Source: Hyphomicrobiales bacterium (lineage in GTDB: Bacteria > Pseudomonadota > Alphaproteobacteria > Rhizobiales > Rhizobiaceae). From it: a stretch of 64,000 nucleotides of DNA. The stretch is taken from NCBI GenBank assembly GCA_900470965.1, contig UCCS01000006.1:1-64000 (forward strand), given 5' to 3'. Shown piece by piece: positions 56,083-64,000 of this stretch. The translations under genes were made by a program, and so were the position numbers. Every line of letters starts with the position of its first letter. Position 1 is the stretch's first letter. The notes below the pieces were generated by a model, which was given only the letters and a program-made list of their open reading frames with translations, was not told where the DNA came from and ran no database searches.

Positions 56083-56913
56083 TTAGAACGTCGCCGTGTA
56101 CGGATCCGGGCCCATGCGAGCGCCGGCGCTATCGAGCTTGGCGATCGCGGCCATGTCTTCGCCATCCAGCTTGAAATCGAAGACATTGAAGTTCTCCTCG
56201 ATGCGCGAGGGCGTCACCGACTTCGGAATGACGACGAGGCCGGTATCGATGTGCCAACGGATGATCACCTGCGCCGGCGTCTTGCCGTGCTTGGCAGCAA
56301 TCTGACCGATGACCGGATTGGAAATGAAGCGGCCCTGACCGAGCGGGCTCCAGGATTCCGTGACGATGTTCAGCTTCTTATGCGCTTGCTGCGCCGCCTT
56401 CTGCTGAAAGTCCGGATGCAGCTCGATCTGGTTGATGACGGGAACCACGCCTGTATCGCCGACGATATGGTCGAGATGGTCCGGATAGAAGTTCGACACA
56501 CCGATGGAGCGGACACGACCTTCTTCCCTCAAGCGCACGAAAGCCTTCCAGGTTTCGCGATAAAGCCCGCGATGCGGCGACGGCCAGTGGATCAGATAGA
56601 GATCGATATAATCGCTACCGAGCTTCTTCAGGCTGACCTCGAAGGCACGCAGTGCATTGTCATAGCCCTGGTCGGTATTGCGCAGTTTCGTGGTGACGAA
56701 GATATCCTTGCGGTCGATGCCGGAAGAGCGGATGCCTTCGCCGACGCCCTCTTCATTGTCATAACCGGACGCCGTATCGATGTGGCGATAGCCGGCGGCC
56801 AGTGCGGTGCGCACGGTCGGAGCCGCGATATCTTGCGGCGTCTGCCAGACGCCGAGACCCACCTGGGGAATGGAATGTCCGTCGTGGAAAGTAATGATGG
56901 GCTGAGTGGTCAC
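56083..56913 (-). CDS. Aldo/keto reductase
   Basis: The 276-residue TIM-barrel protein is an AKR5-type 2,5-diketo-gluconate reductase-like enzyme. Catalytic residues are visible as AGYRHIDTASGYDNEEGVG (core D-T-A-x-x-Y), Lys in VTTKLRN near 75-81 and His in LYLIHWPSP near 106-114. The NADPH-binding IPKSVTPSRIEEN is near 228-240. GTG at 56913 follows a CCGGAG ribosome site 7 nt upstream; the frame is open further 5' without homology. The substrate is not predictable. Confidence 0.92.
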   Translation of the reverse strand: MTTQPIITFHDGHSIPQVGLGVWQTPQDIAAPTVRTALAAGYRHIDTASGYDNEEGVGEGIRSSGIDRKDIFVTTKLRNTDQGYDNALRAFEVSLKKLGSDYIDLYLIHWPSPHRGLYRETWKAFVRLREEGRVRSIGVSNFYPDHLDHIVGDTGVVPVINQIELHPDFQQKAAQQAHKKLNIVTESWSPLGQGRFISNPVIGQIAAKHGKTPAQVIIRWHIDTGLVVIPKSVTPSRIEENFNVFDFKLDGEDMAAIAKLDSAGARMGPDPYTATF

Positions 56914-57058
56914 AATATATCTCCGGAAGTTTGAAGGAATGGCCAAGACACGAATGGAATGGGGCATGAATTGAAGCCGTGAAGCGGTTTTCCCTGGACG
57001 CATCGCAGCCCGCGCATCCGGTCGAAAGTCCATATAGGACAGAGAGCCCGCAATACAA

Positions 57059-57607
57059 TCAGAGAACGCGGAGGATCGTTCCCTTTCTGAGGTGAGGCAG
57101 AATGCGGCGCATGTCGCGAGCGCTGATCGCAACACAGCCGGCGGTCGGCTCGTATCCTGGCCGGATCAGATGGAAAAAGATCGCTGAGCCGCGATTGCGC
57201 GCCCGAGAGGTCACGTTCCAGTCGAGCACCAGGCAGATATCGTAAAGCCCGTCCTTTCGCTTCATCTCCTCATGGCTCGGTTTGAACGGCGCCTTGACCA
57301 GCCTGTTGTAATTCGCATCGGCGGGCTGATCGCACCACAGCATGTCGGACCGGATGCGCTTGATGGGCAGCGCTGTAGGGAGACGGCCGTTTCGTTCGCC
57401 GCGCCGGAAACCGTAGAGCAATCGCATGGCAGCAATCGGCGTTGCCCCGTCGCCTTCGCGCTTGATCACGGTTCGGCCGCTACGGCCGATCGCAGCAGGC
57501 AAGGTAAGCGGGCCAAAACAGACAATAGCTCTGTTTGGCTGGCCCGGCGCGGCACGCACCACGAGCGTTGAGGGCTGCCCATTTCGCTCTCGCCTTGCTT
57601 TTTCCAT
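57059..57607 (-). CDS. L,D-transpeptidase (YkuD) family protein
   Basis: The 182-residue protein has a YkuD-like domain without a clear signal peptide. The active-site block is GSAIFFHLIRPGYEPTAGCVAIS, with His146 and Cys158 (core T-x-G-C-V). An N-terminal RKREGDGATPIAAMRLLYGF-like block (core K-R-E-G-D-G-x-T-P) is typical of the ErfK/YbiS-related DUF-type group. Members remodel peptidoglycan or act in the periplasm; a missing signal peptide may mean an upstream start or another role. Confidence 0.85.
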   Translation of the reverse strand: MEKARRERNGQPSTLVVRAAPGQPNRAIVCFGPLTLPAAIGRSGRTVIKREGDGATPIAAMRLLYGFRRGERNGRLPTALPIKRIRSDMLWCDQPADANYNRLVKAPFKPSHEEMKRKDGLYDICLVLDWNVTSRARNRGSAIFFHLIRPGYEPTAGCVAISARDMRRILPHLRKGTILRVL

Positions 57608-57748
57608 TTTTCTCGCATGTTCTTGAATTGCCTTGGGCTTCGATTGAAACCATATGAGACCCTAGGCAGCAACAGCAGCAGATCGCCAATCCTTGCCAAA
57701 TGTGGAATTTGGCGTAGGAGTATCTGACCAACGCAAGGACGCACCCGC

Positions 57749-58432
57749 ATGACCGCACGCACCATTCTTCTGGTGGATGACGACGACGACCTTCGCCAGA
57801 CGCTGACGGAGCAATTGTCGTTGTATGAGGAATTCTCGGTCCTGCAGGAAGCGACCGCGGGCAAGGGCGTCCAGGCCGCCCGCTCCAATCCGGTCGATCT
57901 GCTGATCATGGACGTCGGCCTGCCCGATATGGACGGCCGCGAGGCGGTAAAGCTCCTGCGCAAGGGTGGCTTCAAGGCGCCGATCATCATGCTGACCGGT
58001 CACGACACGGATTCAGACACGATCCTTGGCCTTGAGGCCGGCGCCAACGACTATGTGACAAAACCTTTCCGCTTCGCCGTGCTTTTGGCGCGCATCCGCG
58101 TGCAGCTTCGCCAGCATGAGCAGAGCGAAGATGCCACTTTCACCGTCGGCCCCTATCTCTTCAAGCCGAGCCAGAAGCTGCTGACCACCGACAACGGCCA
58201 GAAGATCCGTCTGACGGAAAAGGAGGCGGCGATCATCCGCTACCTCTACCGCGCCGAACAGAAGGTCGTGACCCGCGACGTACTGCTGGAAGAAGTCTGG
58301 GGCTACAATTCCGGCGTTACCACGCACACGCTGGAAACCCACGTTTACCGTCTGCGCCAGAAGATCGAGCGGGATCCGTCCAACGCCGAGATCCTCGTGA
58401 CGGAAAACGGCGGCTACAAGATCATCCCGTAG
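57749..58432 (+). CDS. cenR: OmpR-family response regulator, CenR/OtpR-like
   Basis: The 227-residue regulator has a receiver domain (phospho-acceptor Asp55 in IMDVGLPDMDG, Thr83, Lys105) and a C-terminal winged-helix domain (LTEKEAAIIRYLYRA, THTLETHVYRLRQKIE). The sequence closely follows my memory of Caulobacter CenR and Brucella OtpR, which control cell-envelope genes with the histidine kinase CenK. The kinase is not in the window. The cyclic-nucleotide-binding gene starts 1 nt after its stop, the same pairing as described next to otpR in Brucella. Confidence 0.8.
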   Translation: MTARTILLVDDDDDLRQTLTEQLSLYEEFSVLQEATAGKGVQAARSNPVDLLIMDVGLPDMDGREAVKLLRKGGFKAPIIMLTGHDTDSDTILGLEAGANDYVTKPFRFAVLLARIRVQLRQHEQSEDATFTVGPYLFKPSQKLLTTDNGQKIRLTEKEAAIIRYLYRAEQKVVTRDVLLEEVWGYNSGVTTHTLETHVYRLRQKIERDPSNAEILVTENGGYKIIP

Positions 58433-58433
58433 C

Positions 58434-58889
58434 ATGTCTCTTTCCGACGATATCAATCTGCTGGCGCAGCTGCCGCTCTTCAAGGACATGAACGACGACC
58501 AGTTGCGCCTGATTGCCTTCGGCGCAGACCGTCGCGTGATTGCGGCCGGGCAGATGCTGTTCCGTCAGGGCTCGCCCGCCGAAAGCGCCTATGTGATCAC
58601 GAGCGGCAGCCTCGAACTTAGCGTGACGGGCTCGGATGGCATGGCGCGAACCGAAGCCATCGCTGGCGCCGGTGCATTGATCTCGGAGCTGGCCCTTATA
58701 ACGCTGGTGGAGCGCAAGTTCACGGCAATTGCCCGCGAAGATACCGGCATCATCCGCATTACGCGGGCGCTGTTCCTTCGCCTGATCGAGGAATATCCCT
58801 CGGCGGCGCGCATTATGGAAAACCGTATCCGCGACAGCATTGCCGATCTCGCGGCACAGGCCGCAAGCCAGTTTCACCGTTTCAGCTGA
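58434..58889 (+). CDS. Cyclic nucleotide-binding domain protein (no effector domain)
   Basis: The 151-residue protein is essentially one cNMP-binding domain: LAQLPLFKDMNDDQLRLIAFG near 10-30, a GQMLFRQGSPAESAYVITSGSLEL block near 39-62 (core G-x-x-A-x-x-x-Y-x-I-x-x-G) and the phosphate-cassette region GALISELALI near 81-90. There is no HTH, so it is not a Crp-type regulator. It is tightly coupled to the response regulator gene and could modulate that pathway by protein contact (inference). Confidence 0.9.
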   Translation: MSLSDDINLLAQLPLFKDMNDDQLRLIAFGADRRVIAAGQMLFRQGSPAESAYVITSGSLELSVTGSDGMARTEAIAGAGALISELALITLVERKFTAIAREDTGIIRITRALFLRLIEEYPSAARIMENRIRDSIADLAAQAASQFHRFS

Positions 58890-58893
58890 CGTT

Positions 58894-59697
58894 TCAGAGG
58901 TTGAGATGTACGGTCACCGGCACATGGTCGGACGGCCGCTCCCAACCGCGTGCTTCCTTCAGCACCTCAATGCGCTGCAGATGCGGACCGAGGTCGGGCG
59001 AGGACCAGATATGGTCGAGGCGCCGGCCCTTGTCGGCAGCTTCCCAATCCTTCGCGCGATAGCTCCACCACGTATAGAGCTTCTCATTGGCAGGTACATG
59101 CTGGCGCATGAGATCGTGCCAGCCGCCACGCTTCATCACCTCGAGCAGCCCGTCGGTTTCGACCGGCGTATGGCTGACGATCTTTAAAAGCTGCTTGTGC
59201 GACCAGACATCATGTTCCAGCGGCGCGATATTGAGATCGCCGACGAGAATGGCTGACGTGTTCGGCTCGGCGCTCGCCTTGAGGTTCTTCATCTCCTCGA
59301 TGAAATCGAGCTTGTGGCCGAATTTCGGATTGATCATGCGGTCCGGCTCGTCGCCGCCGGCAGGAACATAGAAATTATGCAGACGGATGCGCCGGTTGCC
59401 GCGCTCGAAGACCGCCGAGATGTGGCGCGCGTCGCCGACATTGCAGTAGTCCTGCCGGTGGTCTTCGGTCAGCGGCACGCGGGAGGCTATAGCAACGCCA
59501 TGATAGCCCTTCTGGCCGTGGATGATGATGTGCTCGTAGCCCATGGCGCGCAGCGGTGCCAACGGGAAGAGGTCGTTCGTGACTTTGGTTTCCTGCAGGC
59601 AGAGGATATCGGGCCTGTGCTTCAGCACGAGCTGCTCGACTATCGGCATGCGCAGCCGCACCGAATTGATATTCCAGGTGGTAATGGAGAAGCTCAT
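58894..59697 (-). CDS. xthA: Exodeoxyribonuclease III
   Basis: XthA is an AP endonuclease and 3' repair exonuclease. The 267-residue protein has the metal-binding Glu36 in LQETK, GDLNIAP near 150-156, the Tyr/Asn region and the terminal SDHVPV with the catalytic His. The ATG at 59697 is 7 nt after AAGGG; an ATG two codons upstream is too close to it. It converges on the cNMP-binding gene (4-bp gap) and is separated from lolA by a cluster of palindromes. Confidence 0.95.
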   Translation of the reverse strand: MSFSITTWNINSVRLRMPIVEQLVLKHRPDILCLQETKVTNDLFPLAPLRAMGYEHIIIHGQKGYHGVAIASRVPLTEDHRQDYCNVGDARHISAVFERGNRRIRLHNFYVPAGGDEPDRMINPKFGHKLDFIEEMKNLKASAEPNTSAILVGDLNIAPLEHDVWSHKQLLKIVSHTPVETDGLLEVMKRGGWHDLMRQHVPANEKLYTWWSYRAKDWEAADKGRRLDHIWSSPDLGPHLQRIEVLKEARGWERPSDHVPVTVHLNL

Positions 59698-59756
59698 GCC
59701 CATGCCCTTTCAGATCCCTCTGAAAAGGCTTTAGAGCAAAGGCGTGAGCGAGAAAA

Positions 59757-59780
59757 CCGGCCGCAGGCAAAAGCGGCCGG
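59757..59780. repeat. Inverted repeat 5' of xthA
   Basis: CCGGCCGC (59757-59764) and GCGGCCGG (59773-59780) form an 8-bp perfect stem with an 8-base loop. It is the first of three palindromes between xthA and lolA. Confidence 0.7.
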
Positions 59781-59800
59781 CGATCAACCGAAAAGCGCTA

Positions 59801-59850
59801 CGCATCAGGCTTTCCGAAAATCGGCATCGATTTTCGGAAAGCCTGATGCG
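59801..59850. repeat. 50-bp perfect palindrome with 23-bp arms
   Basis: The arms 59801-59823 (starting CGCATCAGGCTTTCC) and 59828-59850 are exact inverted copies around GCAT. It lies 45 nt past the lolA stop on the minus strand and may act as its transcript end or stabiliser. A perfect 23-bp stem is unusual in the window. Confidence 0.85.
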
Positions 59851-59856
59851 AAAAGA

Positions 59857-59898
59857 TAGAGCGTCCTTTATGCGTCCGAATGGACGCACGGCGCTCTA
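59857..59898. repeat. Palindromic intergenic repeat, type II copy 2
   Basis: TAGAGCG (59857-59863) / CGCTCTA (59892-59898) encloses TGCGTCC (59871-59877) / GGACGCA (59882-59888). It shares AGCGTCCTTT and GGCGCT with the repeat at 22561-22663. Its last three bases are the lolA stop codon. Confidence 0.8.
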
Positions 59899-60579
59899 GT
59901 CGCGGTTTGCCGACGTGCCCTTGATATCCTCGTAGGGCACGCGGAAGACGCGGTCGTCGAAGGACATGCCAGTCTTGACGTTGAAGATCATCACGGACGT
60001 GTCCTTGCCCTGGTTGTCGGTAATCGTCCACTGGCGCAGATCATAGGTCTTCGGGTCGAACATCATGGTGATGGTGGAGTTGCCGAACACCGTATTGTTA
60101 CCGAGCGAGATCGTCGTCAGATCCGACTCTTGCTTCACGCCCTTCACCATGCCGGCGGAAAGGTCGATATGCGGCGCAAGTAGCAGGCTGAGCGGCGTCT
60201 TGGAAAGCGGATAGAGATCCCAGGTCTTCAGCTTCACATTGCCGATCGCGACGTTCCTGCCGTCGGCAATGACGCGCATCGGCGACGGATCGTCATAGTT
60301 GAAGCGTAGCTTGCCGGGACGCTCGATGAAGAACTTGCCCCCGGTCTGTTCGCCACGAGGGCCAAACTGCACGAACTCGCCCTGCATGGTGGCGACACTG
60401 GAGAAATGATCGGCAATCGCCTGTGCCGTGGCGCTGTTGGCAGCGGGTGCTGCCGCCTGAGCGACCTGGGCGAGAGCGGGAAACGGAACGGCGCTTGCAA
60501 CGGCCGCAACAGCAAAGACGCCAAGAACGTCACGGCGGGTTACCGGCAGGCCGGAAAAGATGGACACGGAGTTGGTCAT
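59896..60579 (-). CDS. lolA: Outer-membrane lipoprotein carrier LolA
   Basis: LolA ferries lipoproteins from LolCDE across the periplasm. The 227-residue protein has the LolA fold signatures MQGEFVQFGPRGEQTGGKFFIERPGKLRFNYDDPSP (core G-x-F-x-x-x-R-P-G-x-L-R-x-x-Y) and later WDLYPLSKTPLSLLL near 120-134. The signal peptide has TRRDVLGVFAVAAV near 14-27, a twin-arginine pattern. Its gene lies between ftsK and xthA, separated from ftsK by 135 bp. Confidence 0.93.
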   Translation of the reverse strand: MTNSVSIFSGLPVTRRDVLGVFAVAAVASAVPFPALAQVAQAAAPAANSATAQAIADHFSSVATMQGEFVQFGPRGEQTGGKFFIERPGKLRFNYDDPSPMRVIADGRNVAIGNVKLKTWDLYPLSKTPLSLLLAPHIDLSAGMVKGVKQESDLTTISLGNNTVFGNSTITMMFDPKTYDLRQWTITDNQGKDTSVMIFNVKTGMSFDDRVFRVPYEDIKGTSANRD

Positions 60580-60714
60580 GTGAACCTCCTGTATGCGGTC
60601 TGCATGCCGCCGAAAGGCGGCGTCTTCAAGGCGCCGCGATCGCCCGGTGAAAGGTAACGGATTACATCCTCCGAGGTTTCCACCGAATGGGCTGCGCCAT
60701 CAAATATTCTTTCC

Positions 60715-63390
60715 TCAACGGTCGAGGATATCTCCATCTGTCGGCACAAGAATCTCGCGTTTACCGGCATGGTTCGCCGGGCCGATGATGCCCTCTTGCT
60801 CCATGCGCTCGATCAGCGATGCCGCACGATTATAGCCGATGCCGAGCCTGCGCTGAACATAAGAAGTTGAGGCCTTTCCGTCGCGCAGCACGATGGCAAC
60901 GGCCTGGTCATAGGGATCCTCCGAATCGGCAAGATTTGACGTACCTGCCGGACCACCACCATAATCGCCATCCTCGTCGTCATCGGCAGTGATGGCATCG
61001 AGATATTGCGGCGAGCCCTGTGTCTTCAGGTAGGAGACGATCTCTTCGACCTCGACGTCGGACACGAACGGACCATGGACGCGCTGGATGCGACCGCCGC
61101 CTGCCATATAGAGCATATCACCCATGCCGAGCAGTTGTTCGGCACCCTGCTCGCCGAGGATCGTGCGGCTGTCGATCTTGGACGTAACCTGGAAAGAGAT
61201 GCGCGTCGGGAAGTTCGCCTTGATCGTACCGGTGATGACGTCGACCGACGGACGCTGCGTTGCCATGATGACATGGATGCCGGCCGCACGCGCCATTTGC
61301 GCAAGGCGCTGCACCGCGCCTTCGATATCCTTGCCGGCGACCATCATCAGGTCGGCCATTTCGTCGATGATGACGACGATATAGGGCATCGGCTGCAGAT
61401 CGAATTCTTCGGTCTCGTAGACCGCTTCGCCGGTCTGCCGGTCAAAACCGGTCTGCACCGTGCGCGAGATCGTGTCGCCCTTGGCAAGTGCCTGCTCGAC
61501 GCGCGTATTGAAGCCGTCGATGTTGCGAACACCGATCTTAGACATCTTCTTGTAACGCTCTTCCATCTCGCGGACGGTCCACTTGAGCGCGACGACGGCC
61601 TTCTTCGGATCGGTGACAACAGGGGAAAGCAGATGCGGAATGCCGTCGTAGACGGAGAGCTCCAACATCTTCGGATCGATCATGATGAGGCGGCACTGCT
61701 CCGGCGTCATACGGTAGAGCAGCGACAGGATCATCGTGTTGATGGCGACGGACTTACCCGAGCCGGTTGTACCGGCCACCAGCAGATGCGGCATCTTCGC
61801 GAGATCGGCGATCACGGCTTCGCCGCCGATCGTCTTGCCGAGCGCCATGGCAAGCTTCGCCTTGGAGCCTTCGAAATCACGCGAGGCGATGAGCTCGCGC
61901 AGATAGACGGTTTCACGCGTCTGGTTCGGCAGCTCGATGCCGATCGCATTGCGGCCCGGCACGACGGCGACGCGGGCGGCAATCGCACTCATCGAGCGGG
62001 CGATATCGTCGGCAAGGCCGATGACGCGGGACGATTTGATGCCGGGTGCCGGCTCCAGTTCATAGAGTGTGACGACCGGACCGGGGCGAACATGGATAAT
62101 CTCGCCCTTGACGCCGAAATCTTCCAGTACGCCTTCCAGCATGCGGGCATTCTGCTCCAGCGCATCGGCCGAAAGCGTGGAATCGCGCACGACATTCTTC
62201 GGCTCCGCAAGCAGATGCATGGAGGGAAGCTGGAAGCCTTCCGGCCGGATGAACGAACCTTGCGCCTCGCGTTCGACACGGGCGCCGGGCTTTGGACGGG
62301 CGGAGGCAGGAATGACACGCGGCTCGGGTTTACCGGCCGATTTGGCCGGCGCGCGGATCATCCAATCGTCATCATCGTCATCAGGCAGGATATCGGCCGG
62401 ACGCGGCGGCATGTCGGTATCGAATGGCGGATCGTCGTCCTCGTCCTCATCGTCGTTGAGCGAGACGGAAGGCGCCGAAACGACCCGACGGCTCGAAGCG
62501 GCACGCGGCTCCATGGAAGGATCCATGCGCTCGCCGCGCGCTGCGGGCTTGGCGCGCACCGGCTCGTTCAGCGTACCGAATTCGTCATCGTTGAAGTCAT
62601 AAGGCGATTCGAAATCGCTCTGGCGGCGCTTGCGCGGTCCCATGCCGAAAAGCCGTCGGAAACGCGCCTGGTGCATATACCAGGCGTGAGTCATGGCACC
62701 GCTAAAGGCCATCCAGCGGGATCCATCGTCCTCATCGTCCTCATCGCCGACGACACGCACCTTGCTGCGTGTATCGACATAATCCTCTTCTTCGTTTTCC
62801 TCCTCATCGAGTTCGCTGCGGCCGACGATGCCGGCTGCAAAGAGCATCATCCACGCGGTCGGGACGGCGAAGATGCAGCCGACGGCAGTGGCGAAAACGC
62901 CGGTCGGATAGGCGCCGACGAAGAGTGCGGGAAACCGCAGGATCATGTCGCCGATAACACCGCCGATACCGTTCGGGATCGGCCAGGTGAGCGGTGGCGG
63001 GAAACAGCCGATGACGGCGGAGGAAAGTATGGTGCCCACGAGCCAGGCGCCGGCGCGCGCCGGAATACGGCTGATGCGACGGCCGGAAATCAGCGCCAGC
63101 GCCCAAGCGACGATCGGCAGCATCGAAACGACGCTTGCGAGCCCCAGGAACTGCATGGCGACGTCGGCAAAGGCAGCACCGCTATAACCGAGTATGTTGG
63201 TCGGCAGGTTGCCCGTGGCGTAGGAATAGCTGGGATCGGTGACGTTCCATGTCGCAAGCGCCGCAACCGCGAGCGCTAAGACCAGGAAGACCGCGAAGCC
63301 GATGAGAGCCTGGATCTGCCGCAGCATGAATGCCGAGAAGGAGAACCGGTCAGGACGACCATCCATCGCCGGCGACGTGCTTCTTGCCAT
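60715..63390 (-). CDS. ftsK: DNA translocase FtsK
   Basis: FtsK anchors at the septum and pumps DNA toward dif for dimer resolution. The 891-residue protein has an N-terminal membrane domain with about four to five helices (22-190), a disordered linker rich in Asp/Glu/Pro (about 190-400), and the RecA-like motor with Walker A GTTGSGKS at 540-547 and [10 protein letters not shown] near 670. The C-terminal gamma winged helix near 820-885 contains [23 protein letters not shown]. The ATG at 63390 gives MARSTSP. It is shorter than E. coli FtsK, mainly in the linker. Confidence 0.96.
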   Translation of the reverse strand: MARSTSPAMDGRPDRFSFSAFMLRQIQALIGFAVFLVLALAVAALATWNVTDPSYSYATGNLPTNILGYSGAAFADVAMQFLGLASVVSMLPIVAWALALISGRRISRIPARAGAWLVGTILSSAVIGCFPPPLTWPIPNGIGGVIGDMILRFPALFVGAYPTGVFATAVGCIFAVPTAWMMLFAAGIVGRSELDEEENEEEDYVDTRSKVRVVGDEDDEDDGSRWMAFSGAMTHAWYMHQARFRRLFGMGPRKRRQSDFESPYDFNDDEFGTLNEPVRAKPAARGERMDPSMEPRAASSRRVVSAPSVSLNDDEDEDDDPPFDTDMPPRPADILPDDDDDDWMIRAPAKSAGKPEPRVIPASARPKPGARVEREAQGSFIRPEGFQLPSMHLLAEPKNVVRDSTLSADALEQNARMLEGVLEDFGVKGEIIHVRPGPVVTLYELEPAPGIKSSRVIGLADDIARSMSAIAARVAVVPGRNAIGIELPNQTRETVYLRELIASRDFEGSKAKLAMALGKTIGGEAVIADLAKMPHLLVAGTTGSGKSVAINTMILSLLYRMTPEQCRLIMIDPKMLELSVYDGIPHLLSPVVTDPKKAVVALKWTVREMEERYKKMSKIGVRNIDGFNTRVEQALAKGDTISRTVQTGFDRQTGEAVYETEEFDLQPMPYIVVIIDEMADLMMVAGKDIEGAVQRLAQMARAAGIHVIMATQRPSVDVITGTIKANFPTRISFQVTSKIDSRTILGEQGAEQLLGMGDMLYMAGGGRIQRVHGPFVSDVEVEEIVSYLKTQGSPQYLDAITADDDEDGDYGGGPAGTSNLADSEDPYDQAVAIVLRDGKASTSYVQRRLGIGYNRAASLIERMEQEGIIGPANHAGKREILVPTDGDILDR

Positions 63391-63514
63391 GTGTCTAACC
63401 CGTCCAATGCCTGGGGGCACGCGAATCGCCAATGCTTCGCCGCGCCAAATGCGTCCGCTCCACCTAATCAAAGTAGAGTTAAAGCGATGTTAACCATGCA
63501 TATGCCGGATCACT

Positions 63515-63551
63515 AAAAAGAAAAGGGCCCGAACCTGTGAAGGTCCGGGCC
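63515..63551 (-). terminator. Rho-independent terminator of the ammonium transporter gene
   Basis: GGCCCG-A-ACCT and AGGT-C-CGGGCC pair around GTGA with one internal mismatch (63526-63551). On the minus strand it is followed by TTTTCTTTTT. It lies about 78 nt after the stop codon. Confidence 0.85.
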
Positions 63552-63628
63552 AAGAGCGGCTTATGGTTAGATAGGCCGCGACGGGCCGTTCAGCGGCGCC
63601 CTTGTGCCAGGCGCCGCAAACCCTGTGA

Positions 63629-64000
63629 TCAGGAGTGGTAAGCGGCTTCGCCGTGCGTTGCGAGGTCGAGACCTTCGCGCTCGGCTTCGACCGAAACGCG
63701 CAAGCCGATGACGACATCGACGATCTTGTAGAGGATCGCCGAGCCGATGCCCGACCATAGCAGCGTCGTGAGCACGCCCTTGGCCTGGGCCAGGACCTGC
63801 GTAGCCGTGCCGGCATAGGAGGCAGCGAAATCAGCCGTCGAGTAGTCGACGATACCGGCGCCGCCGAGGGCCGGGTTGACGAGGATGCCGGTACCGAGAG
63901 CGCCGATGATGCCGCCGATGCAATGGACACCGAAGACGTCGAGGCTGTCGTCATAGTTGAACTTGTTCTTCACGACGTCGACGAAGAAGTAGCAGACCGG
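63629..64000 (-). CDS. amtB: Ammonium transporter AmtB, C-terminal part (partial)
   Basis: The gene enters from the right edge; only the last ~123 codons are present. The visible part has DDSLDVFGVHCIGGIIGALGTGILVNP, with the pore-lining His of the conserved D-V-F-G-x-H-x-x-G-G motif, one further helix (TTLLWSGIGSAILYKIVDVVIGLRV) and a cytoplasmic tail GLDLATHGEAAYHS typical of AmtB. AmtB carries ammonia and is normally partnered with GlnK, which would be off the right edge. Confidence 0.95.
   Translation of the reverse strand, partial: PVCYFFVDVVKNKFNYDDSLDVFGVHCIGGIIGALGTGILVNPALGGAGIVDYSTADFAASYAGTATQVLAQAKGVLTTLLWSGIGSAILYKIVDVVIGLRVSVEAEREGLDLATHGEAAYHS

Noticed and set aside
61006-63279. 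757-codon open frame antisense to ftsK
   Set aside because: It is a by-product of high third-position GC in ftsK; the translation is His/Arg/Asp-rich without domains, and ftsK has unambiguous motifs.

Overview
The window is ordinary core chromosome of a Rhizobium-group alphaproteobacterium (R. etli / R. leguminosarum-like). Support comes from high-GC coding sequence with GTG/TTG starts, alphaproteobacterial synteny (hemC-hemD-Mic60-hemY; ccmABCDG divergent from acnA; rpsP-rimM-trmD-rplS; cenR-cNMP protein-xthA; ftsK-lolA), rhizobial families (IalB, DUF2794, DUF2585, DUF1223) and Rhizobiales palindromic intergenic repeats. About 72 protein genes are supported. I found no tRNA or rRNA gene, prophage, insertion sequence or CRISPR array.

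Layout. 1-2985 (minus): a five-gene run tsaD-gpsA-YciI-EVE-(ETF-beta lysine methyltransferase-like, cut by the window edge). 3058-8893 (plus): hemC, hemD, a Mic60/mitofilin homologue, hemY, a TerB protein and a class I glutamine amidotransferase. 8874-16397: MFS exporter, YggT, DUF167, ppa, GNAT, typA, M3 oligopeptidase. 16603-20768: an orphan protein, two LysE-type exporters (the second with a C-terminal frameshift), argG, an SDR. 20836-23682: a COG2984/4120/1101-type ABC importer. 23776-29258: rlmN, an IalB protein, an ECF sigma factor with no neighbouring anti-sigma gene, DUF1232, phhB, a low-Mr phosphatase, thpR, a TesA-type esterase. 29331-35576: YbbA/YbbP-type ABC system, a Bax-inhibitor-1 protein with an apparent ybhL leader RNA, GNAT, DUF2794, DUF1223. 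35813-41652: acnA divergent from ccmABCDG. 41649-46682 (minus): dapF-mtaB-ftsY-yciB-DUF2585. 47577-52054 (plus): ffh, chorismate mutase, rpsP, rimM, trmD, rplS. 52202-55489: a polar amino acid ABC transporter without its ATPase, and leuC. 55685-64000: small secreted protein, aldo/keto reductase, L,D-transpeptidase-like protein, cenR-type regulator with a cNMP-binding partner, xthA, lolA, ftsK and the 3' end of an ammonium transporter gene.

Functional themes are haem synthesis and cytochrome c maturation, the SRP pathway (ffh and ftsY both present), translation and tRNA modification (tsaD, mtaB, rlmN, trmD, rimM), envelope biogenesis and division (ftsK, lolA, yciB, cenR), and amino-acid and central metabolism (argG, dapF, leuC, acnA).

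No new multi-gene defence or mobile system is visible. The less ordinary signals are: a Rhizobiales mosaic repeat translated in frame inside the acidic N-terminal region of FtsY; a one-base deletion truncating a LysE exporter; a structured leader before the Bax-inhibitor gene; a 522-bp, partly AT-rich intergenic region before ffh that ends in a terminator-like hairpin; and several short palindromic repeats, some of which abut or overlap stop codons.
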